Below, piece after piece: positions 56,801 to 64,000 of a stretch of DNA of 64,000 bases. The position numbers and the translations under genes were made by a program. Each line of letters begins with the position of its first letter. The stretch's first letter is position 1. The stretch spans positions 8,494,001 through 8,558,000 of the forward strand of contig OU342631.1 in the NCBI GenBank assembly GCA_910589415.1, read 5' to 3'. The notes under the pieces are model-generated. The model was given only the letters and a program-made list of their open reading frames with translations. It had not been told where the DNA came from and searched no databases. The DNA is from Malachius bipustulatus (lineage: Eukaryota > Arthropoda > Insecta > Coleoptera > Melyridae).

Positions 56801-59800
56801 GAAAAATTTCAGTTCAAGTCCTTGAAAAATAGGCTCATAAACGGTTATAGAAATTTAGCCATTTTTACCCTTTTCCTACCCACGCCACTGACTTATTAAT
56901 AAAAATATTGCAAATTTTATTGCATTAATTCAAATTTAAAATAATTTTCTTCCAATCTTATTGTTAATTTGATTTAAAAAAGTTTTTTTCTATCTTGCTT
57001 ATTTAGGGGTTCAAAATCTAACAATTTTTCCTAAAATTCAAAATGCCGCCATTTTGGAACGGCTCGACCGATTTTACTCAAATACGGTACCAGACGACTC
57101 CTTGTGGATATCTTACTCTCACGAAAATTTCAGCCTCCTAGATTGAAAACTGCGACCAGAAACCGTGCCTCATGGACGTTTTTTTTTTTTTTTGAAATTT
57201 GGAAGGACACCCTGTAGAAGTAACGCAACTTTTCGATTGTTTCTTTTTAAGAAAATCAAACGTCATCCCTAAGTATCACAATAGTAAAAAATTTCTTTCA
57301 CTAATATTGAAAGATGACGCTACAGGAGCGTTTTTAAAATTTTGGAGAAATAAACATCATTAAAAAAAATCGAATATCTCCGCCATTTTTCTTATTTGCT
57401 TCTTGAAATTTTTTAGAGTTAAGGGTTATTAATATAGCTGTCTACTGGAGAAATTTCAGTTCAATTACTTCAAAAATAGGCTCATAAATTGTTATAGAAA
57501 TTTAGCCATTTTTACCCTTTTCCTACCCACGCCACTGGCTTATTAATAGAAATAATGCCAATTTTATTGCATTAAATGAAATCTAATGTAATTTTCTTCC
57601 AATCCTGTTAATTTGGTTTCAAAATTTTCCTCCATCTTGCTCATACAGAGGTTCAAAAAATATCCAATTTTCCGAAAATTCAAATAGCCGCCATTTTGAA
57701 ACGGCTCGGTCGATTTGGCTCAAGTACAATACCAGACCACTCCTTGTGGATGTCTTACTCCCACAAAAAATTCAGTCCCCTAGATTGAAAACTGCGACCT
57801 GAATGAGATGACAAAAACCGGATTTCTGGAATTTTGAAAAAACACCCTTTAGAAGTAACGCTACTTTTGGAAATTTTTTCAACGTAATTCTAACGTTATT
57901 CCAAAGTTTTACAAGGATCCAAAATTTCGTTCACTAATCTTGAAAGAGAAAGCTACAAGAGCGTTTATATCCGTGGGCTGGTGAATTTTGGAAAACCACT
58001 TTGTCGTGATCTGGAGGTCATGATCGGTGGACATTTTTGATGAGTTTGGGTGATTTTCATTTTGATGTCGTCCTCACGTACGTGACTTATTTGAATGAGT
58101 GTTGACGCATCTCTGATTGTTTCCCAGAAATTCAACGTTAATTTCGGTTCAAGTAACTTATGTGATGGTTACATAAGTAACTAAATCTCGTAATCCGTAA
58201 AATGAATTTTTTTCTCATTCATAGTTGATATTAGTGTATTTTTTATTTTACGTATTACGAGATTTAGTTACTTATATGTAACCGTCACATAAGTTACTTG
58301 AACCGAAATTAACGTTGAATTTCTGGGAAACAATCAGAGATGCGTCAACACTCATTCAAATAAGTCACGTACGTTACCCCCCGGTCACGTACGTTACTTC
58401 CAACTAGGTAACTTACGTGACGGTAACATATGTGACATTTTCTCAATACGTTCTGAAAATATGAACTTATGTGCTTATTTAATGGAAAAAAAATGGAGTA
58501 ATTATTTTATTGGGGTTGGCAACTTAGTGGACAATGGAGACTTCATGAATTTCCAGTGGGTGTCTCTGTCTCATAATAACATGAACATTTGAGAGTGCAA
58601 AAATATTAAATAATATCAACTTTGAATAAGTAAAAAATTCGTTTGGATTACGAGATTTCGTTACTTATGTAACCGTCACATAAGTTACTTGAACCGAAAT
58701 TAACATTGAAGTTCTCGGAAACAATCAACGATCGGTAAAGAGTCATTCAAATAAGTCACGTACGTTACTACTGGTCATGTACGTTACTTACAACTAGGTA
58801 ACTTACTTGACGGTAACATATGTGACATTTTCTTAATACGCTTTGAAAATAAAGGACTAATTTAAAAGAAAAAAATTGAGTAATTATTTTGTTGGCGATT
58901 GCAACACAGGTATCAGTGACTGTACCTGATGTGGAACAGGAACCGCTCAACAGTGTTACCATACAAACTGGGAATATGTAGCTTAGTTTGAGGAAACGTA
59001 CGTGACAAGAATTTCTGGCGCAAAAAGTGAAAAGAAAAGAGATTAAGTAAATTGCACGTACATAATAGTCAAAGACGGGGGAACAAGTAACTTATGTGAC
59101 ATTTTGTGGTAACGTTTTTTGAAATGTTGCCATTTTTTTACGTTTTTGGACATATTAAAATGATCCAATCAATCGAGTTATCTGTATTAGTTTCTTATTA
59201 ATTTTTGAAAAAAAGTATTGGATTTGTAAATATCAATATTTGTGTACTTTTCTCTAAGAAGTAAGTAACTTATGGGACATCAAGTCGTTTCAAATAAGCC
59301 TTCTGGTCATGAGTTGTTGCAGTTACCTCATCTAACACTTTTCCCCAGAGAAGCTAAAGTGAAATTACGTCCTCTTTCAGTTGCAAGATGACGTTTTCTT
59401 AATCTCCGGTTAATTTGGCGCCAGATTTGTTTTTAAAATTTCAAGCAGATTCGACAAATCGTAATAAAATCAGCGCCGTCGACGCCGCCGTCTCTCAGAA
59501 ATTCAATTACAATTATTTCAGTCTTAGAGCGAGTTCAACGGGCTTGAATTTTTACGTCTCTCGCTCGGGAGCTTTAATTTCCCCCATTATACGGGACGGT
59601 CGAGGACACCTAACATTTCTACCGGCCAATTTTCCGGTTACTTTCCTTTTTGCCGCACGAAAACGAGAAAAATAACGAGGACAACGATTTTTCCCGGAAA
59701 TTATTGTCACGGTCACCACCCAAACAAAGCTAATTATTAATTAGTTAGTTACGTTAATTATAGCAGGCCATCTTACCGAAAACAATGACGAAAGTCATCT

Positions 59801-60158
59801 TAACAGTCTTTATCTTGGCGCGAGGAATGATCCCTCTGGAACTGGCGCGTCTAGTGTCGTTATCTTCTGGAAAATTCCGAGGCGGTCTGTCACGGTGGTC
59901 CTCGCCTGTTTTTGATTAACAAGAAAAAAAAATGTATGAGGTGTGTTTTTTCACATTGAGTTTTTTTTTTCTTACTTTGTCTGATCGCAATGTGGCCCAC
60001 GGGTAGGAGTAGTTTGCTTTTGGACCAGATCGTCCAAACTATCACAGCGTAGCAAGCACTTATTATCAGAGCCGGCAAAACGAACAGAGCCAAAGCAACC
60101 AGGGTCATGTACACCTTCCATTGCCATTGCTTTAGATCTATCCAGCACTGAGGGATAT
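53835..60158 (-). CDS. CCAPR: CCAP-receptor-like neuropeptide GPCR, partial (TM5 to C-terminus)
   Basis: Minus-strand exons 60158-59976, 59905-59777, 54653-54473 and 54060-53835, GT-AG with consistent phases, give 238 residues. Exon 1 here: extracellular loop 2 with CWIDL (the disulfide Cys), then TM5 ([20 protein letters not shown]). Exon 2: third intracellular loop ending [18 protein letters not shown] and the start of TM6. Exon 3: TM6 with CWSPYIVFD (CWxP switch) and TM7 NPVIYCLF (NPxxY). Exon 4: Ser/Thr-rich tail [14 protein letters not shown] ending VSLV. This pattern is that of insect crustacean cardioactive peptide receptors, Gq/Gs-coupled plasma-membrane receptors of the ecdysis circuit, related to vertebrate NPSR. 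TM1-4 exons are outside the window. The acceptor at 59906 is preferred over a weaker in-frame one at about 59862. The 5.1-kb third intron is packed with repeats. Confidence 0.82.
55075..55175 (+). repeat. Dispersed repeat, partner of 9410-9530
   Basis: Matches the minus strand of 9410-9530 through the TTTTGGAATGCAAATGCAAA and CTCGAAGATTTTCCTTG blocks. Intronic in the receptor gene. Confidence 0.65.
55665..56513. mobile_element. 849-bp foldback in a GPCR intron
   Basis: The left end ACGGGCCTGAACCTAGCGCC pairs with the right end ...GGCGCTAGTTCAGGCCCGT. The arms of about 420 bases pair nearly throughout, around a centre near 56105 (ATTAATTTGGATTTAATT). There is no TA at the borders, so it is a different family from the CAGGG foldbacks. 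Open frames in both arms share [24 protein letters not shown] readings and are repeat shadows. Confidence 0.85.
56690..57970 (+). repeat. Tandem duplication, two diverged units of about 640 bp
   Basis: Unit 1 (about 56690-57335) and unit 2 (about 57336-57970) align throughout. Both have AATAAACATCAT, CGAATATCTCCGCCATTTTT, TTTACCCTTTTCCTACCCAC, GCCGCCATTTTG.AACGGCTC and ACACCCT.TAGAAGTAACGC in the same order. Intronic in the receptor gene, non-coding. Confidence 0.8.
58076..58374. repeat. 299-bp palindrome carrying the GTNAC words
   Basis: ACGTACGTGACTTATTTGAA at 58076 pairs with the end at 58374; the arms of about 130 bases are nearly perfect. Both arms contain CAAGTAACTTATGTGA or its complement, so the palindrome is made of two opposed copies of the GTNAC repeat end. 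Confidence 0.85.
58375..59290 (+). repeat. GTNACNTANGTNAC repeat cluster, right group
   Basis: Further copies of the 50-53-kb repeat: GTCACGTACGTTAC near 58385, GTAACTTACGTGAC near 58408, GTAACATATGTGAC at 58423 and 58813, CGTCACATAAGTTAC near 58674, and GTAACTTATGTGAC near 59088. They lie inside the receptor intron, 5 kb from the left group. Confidence 0.8.
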
Positions 60159-60489
60159 CTGAAAGAAAAAAATAATATGATCCGGTAGCTCTGTTGCAAT
60201 TATAACGCCCAAATATTTATAAAATTGGTAAGACTTCTTGTAAATCCTCGAGTATTCAAGGTTAAGGTTACAGTTAAAACAAAAACACCCAGAAAAATAC
60301 TAGCTATTAAAGATAGGTGACTGAGGCAAAGGCAGAAGTGACAGTAGAGAAGTGAGCCTAAAGTTATCATTTGACACTTTTAACGGTAGCAGAATCAAAG
60401 GCCGGCTGCCAATCCGTGATGGCAGTCGTTCTCTGGTAGTGGATTCACAAAAGAATCTTTCCTCAGGGGCGCTTATTTAAAACCCTTTT

Positions 60490-62515
60490 CGTCATTACTT
60501 ACGAAAATCATACAATTTAGATCGAAAATCTAAATTTGAGAAATTTTTCGTAAGTATACGGAAAGTATGCGTCTATTTTTGTCCGTCACGCGGTCTGTGT
60601 GTCTGTTCGCTTTTTAGGAAACACTCTAGAGCCGCCAGTTTTCATCTGGGAAAGTTGAAATTTGGCTCGATTGAAGCGGCGAACGGTCCCACAATGCCTA
60701 GTGTCTGAAAGTTGTACCGATCGGGACGAAACTTGGTACAGACGTATCTTGAGACCCCCAAATACAACCTATTGAAAATGGGCCGGATCCGTGAATTTTA
60801 AAACCCCTGTTCAGGGCCGTACTTTTTCTTGCAATGTCCCACCTATAGGATTTTTTCTCGGTAACGGTACATAGCGGAGAGATTATGTTTGCACAGTTAC
60901 TTGGGGAAAGCATAGACGTACAAACTTTATATAGATCGTTTTTCGAAAAAAAAATTGAGCGAGCGAAAAATTAAAAATAAGTAAAAAATTTTAATTTTGC
61001 TTCACTTTCTGCGCATGATTTCGATTTTTTTTCGAAATTTCTCAAATCGATCGGAAAAACAACAAAACAGTGTATTAGAGTCGTTCTTGCCTACAAAAAA
61101 AATAATATTGAAATTTCACGTGAAAAGTCGACAAAAGCGACTTATTCAAAAAACTAAAAATTCATTTTTTTTTAAACACCAAAAAAAAATTTTTTTCAGA
61201 AATGGTGCATCCTAGTGAAAAATCAAATCAGAGCTTTTTTGAGTAGTTCTTGAAATACAATTTTTTTTATTTGAAACATTTTCCCGGAAAATTCGCCGTT
61301 TGTGAGCGCCAATCGTCTCTTTAAAAACCGATTGAAAAGATGCTACTTTTAAACGCGCGTTTTTAAATTTTCCTCGAAATGTTTTTAACCGATCAAAAAG
61401 ATAACAAAACAGTGTGATAGAGACATTCGTTGTCTAAAAAAAAGGTAGATATGGTTTTTCACGTCAAAGGTCGGAAAAAACGACTTATTAAAAAAAATAC
61501 ATCGCGGTTTTTTTCCAAAATTATTTATACATTTTTTTTTCGAAAACGGTGCATCCTAGCGAAATATTCAATTAAAGCTTTTTTGAGGAGCACTCCGATT
61601 ACTACTTCTTTTATTTGAAACATTTTCCCAGAAAATTTGCGGTTTTCTCGTTATTTCAAGAAAAATACTAAATTTAAGCTAAAACGTCAATTAAGCCGAC
61701 AATGGCTATCAAATTTTGTACGTGGTGCAAAAAATCTAAAAGTTTGAACACTTCACAACAGAAATGCATATAAACTGTTTTTTCAAAAAGCATCAAATAA
61801 AAAAGTTATTAAAGAAAATTTGGACCGGTGTCTGATTTAAAGATAATTTTCCAAGTTGTGACGTCACAGGTAATTTATTTGTATTTTCCTTAATTTCCGG
61901 ACAGAGACTCGGGGATTACTTGCCCTAGATAGTCGAAGAATTCTTTTGACACAATTTTCAATTTTTTTCGCTGAAATTTCAAAATGGTGACGCTACAACG
62001 GATGGAAAATGGCGTGCGATTTAGTCGGTTGAAAGCGAAAATTTTCAATGGTCATTCATGTTCTCAAAGGAAAAAGTGTCTTTCGCACATTTTTCGCTGT
62101 AACTCTGTTCGCGGTGATCCAAATAAGATCGCGGAGGTACTCGCATGTGGCTAAGAAAAGGGTCTCGCCCCCCACCCTCGACTCAAACTAACACGAAAGT
62201 AACTTTTACGTGTATCTCACTTCTACGCGAATTTTCGTAAGCTCACATATTTTGGTCCTTCAGGAGCGATATAGAAAAAATAGTAACAAAAAAGGAGATG
62301 ACAGGCGAAACTTTGGACGGGGAATCTACAGTTTTAAGGGCCGTAGTGATATAGAAAAACTGCAATTAAAAAAAAACAAATGATGAAAAATTTCAACTTT
62401 GACTGGGATCTACTGAAACTTAGGGCCGAAGGCCCGGAGTATGGAGGGCCGAAGGCCCGATGCCGCCAGCAGGCTGAGATTTTCGTAAGAAAATCTTGTT
62501 ATTAAGTAGAGAGAT
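60490..62515. repeat. Composite repeat related to the arms of the 46.7-48.4-kb foldback
   Basis: 60535-60910 aligns with 47510-47960: TTCGTAAGTATACG, GGAAACACTCTAGAGC.GCCA, GATCGGGACGAAACTTGGTA, GGTAACGGTACATAGCGG. Beyond this, 61000-61260 and 61360-61640 are diverged direct repeats (AACAAAACAGTGT.ATAGAG, GGTGCATCCTAG). Near 62470-62500 TTTTCGTAAGAAAATCTTG resembles the left border. Two palindromes GGGCCGAAGGCCC sit at 62423-62435 and 62446-62458. Confidence 0.7.
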
Positions 62516-63942
62516 TGCTTCTTTGATGTTGAAACGATCTTTCTTCGTAAAATTTCTTTCTCTGCGTATATTTATTTATTTTAATGCGAATGAATAATTG
62601 AAAGGACGTTCAAGTCTGGACCAGTATAAATATTGCCTCCCAGCTTCCTCTAACAGGGGAAATATATGCAAACCAGGGAGCTTAGACGAATTTCGCTAGT
62701 CCTCGTTATGCAGATCTGGAAACTTAGAAGAGTTATACGTCACAAGACACCAGCAATAACAGCAGTAAATCACAAATGTCCGGATGAAAACCGGGATAAA
62801 AAAGCGAGCCGGGATAAGCGTGCATTTAGTTGAAATACGGTTGATTCAGGACTGCTTTAAAGGAGGAGTTTCCAAGACCGGGACCAGATCAGTCGTAAAC
62901 CTGGTGATGCAGACATAATAAAAACACACTGTTAGACCTAATCTGTGCTTCCCCGCACTATACCCTGCTTATAAATCAAATAATTCACCTTTAAGTATCA
63001 TAAAAGAGACCCCACTTGTCAGCAGTAAATAGCTGTCTCGGCGGAAATGCTGCTGCGACTTTTGAAATGGATTTTTACATAAATTCGTTTCCCGGTTAGG
63101 GTTGGGGTTAAGGATACGTCACCCTGAGGAGTCGGTTATCCTGATTCACTTATCATTTCCAGGAAAGTTTTAAAGTCTCATTATTAAGGCCATTGTCGTC
63201 TCCGAATTCAGAGCTGATTCGTCGGTCTAGAGTCTAGACTAGACTAGACGAGACCAGTCAAAGTTACCCCTTTGGGGGAATTATTTTTCTGATTTTCTCT
63301 CTCCTCGCAATTATCGCAATAACAGTTCAAAACTGATTCGATTGGTCCTAGAGAAGATCGCCATTTAAAAGTGGCGTTCAAACTCCCGGAGGGCTGTTTT
63401 AGTGTTCGAAGAAACGGAACGTAAATGGTGATATCTCTCCCCGTAACGGCCTTACATGTATACAGAGCCGAGACTTTCGAATCCCTGCGGCCCCTTCATT
63501 TACCAGATAACTGACCAGGCTGAAGACGTTTTAAGTTAATCGATTTGCGAAAGGGCAAGTTCGACGTCCTTAAATCGCCCATCAGACTCTTGTTCTTGCG
63601 ATCCCACAGAATTTTTTTGCTGACAACTTGAATAGTAATTCCTTACCAGTCCGGCCTACGCAGAGACGTCGCAGAAACTGTCTGCGGAAAGCCATCCCGC
63701 GTCGACGTCTTTCGATGATTATCGTCTTTATTTCGGTGTCTTCCACCAAAATCGGTTCTCTATAATGGGATGTCATTTCATCATCTTGGCGTTTTTATAT
63801 TTTTATTAAACAGCCCCATATCGACTGGTGTCTGAAGTCTGACCTAAATCTTATAATATCGAAATCGTAACGATAAAAGTTGATCGTGGTCGGAATAATT
63901 CTTGCTGCTTGTTCGATCCGAGACCGTTTAATTCTTTAGGAA
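62516..63942. other. Non-coding stretch upstream of the GPCR exons, one uncertain ORF
   Basis: No TM1-4 exon of the receptor is recognised here. A minus-strand open frame at 63776-63582 (64 aa, basic, ERRRRGMAFRRQFLRRLC) runs into a GTAAGG donor near 63647 after GGCCGGACTG. It could be a short exon, but no domain is recognised. A 23-bp-scale TCTAGACTAGACTAGAC run occurs near 63232. Confidence 0.35.
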
Positions 63943-64000
63943 CGAACGTCTCTATCACACTGTTTTGTTATTTTTTCGAAAGTTCGAAATAAACTGTCGT
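63943..64000 (-). repeat. Inverted copy of the 61.4-kb repeat at the window edge
   Basis: On the minus strand this reads AATAACAAAACAGTGTGATA followed by GAGACGTTCGTT, matching 61400-61430 (GATAACAAAACAGTGTGATA, GAGACATTCGTT). The match continues off the right edge, so a larger inverted repeat may extend beyond the window. Confidence 0.7.

Noticed and set aside
63582..63776. TM1-4 exon of the GPCR
   Set aside because: The reading is basic (ERRRR...RRQFLRRLC) with no transmembrane segment or DRY-type motif.

Overview
This is a eukaryotic, AT-rich nuclear window, almost certainly from an insect and most likely a beetle. The evidence is short GT-AG introns, a neuropeptide GPCR matching the insect CCAP-receptor pattern, a 'WTRP..PFP.VW' insect GNAT-type acetyltransferase, a lineage-specific C2H2 zinc-finger duplication, and a heavy load of mariner-type and palindromic (foldback) elements. 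No bacterial, viral or CRISPR features are seen. The order-level assignment is inference.

Five protein-coding loci are supported. (1) A 14-finger C2H2 zinc-finger gene (+, 5603-7312). (2) Its tandem paralogue (+, 14522-16045), cut to 12 fingers by an early stop and followed by a decayed 3' end holding an 892-bp insertion. A third relic lies at about 790-871. (3) A seven-coding-exon minus-strand gene (37656 to 26203) that I joined exon by exon with consistent phases. It encodes about 1214 aa with PH-like C-terminal domains, possibly related to PLEKHM2/Drosophila prd1. (4) A four-exon plus-strand GNAT acetyltransferase (41498-45009, 240 aa). (5) The 3' part (TM5 to the C-terminus, four exons) of a minus-strand CCAP-receptor-like GPCR (60158 to 53835); its TM1-4 exons lie to the right of the window.

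Layout: 0-5 kb, zinc-finger relic and two decayed non-LTR retroelements. 5-18.6 kb, two copies of the zinc-finger segment with several foldback elements inserted between and inside them. 18.6-26 kb, AT-rich spacer, an RNase H-bearing non-LTR relic, an internally deleted mariner and a foldback. 26-38 kb, the PH gene, whose introns carry an 18-20-bp minisatellite, a large inverted repeat, and a 3-kb array of heat-shock-element-like TTCTAGAA words. 38-41.5 kb, spacer with a tandem CT-rich repeat. 41.5-45 kb, the GNAT gene, with a CRE-like tandem repeat in intron 1. 46.5-49.6 kb, a second TTCTAGAA array in the opposite orientation. 50.3-53.2 kb and 58-59.3 kb, a dispersed repeat built from a self-complementary 14-bp pattern GTNACNTANGTNAC. 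53.8-60.2 kb, the GPCR with further palindromes in its large intron. 60.5-64 kb, more repeats.

The genes do not form an evident pathway. The striking theme is repeat architecture: at least ten long foldbacks (0.2-1.7 kb), most flanked by TA, and several arrays of short palindromic words resembling transcription-factor sites (HSF-like, CRE/bZIP-like). All coordinates were read by eye, so long repeat edges are approximate.
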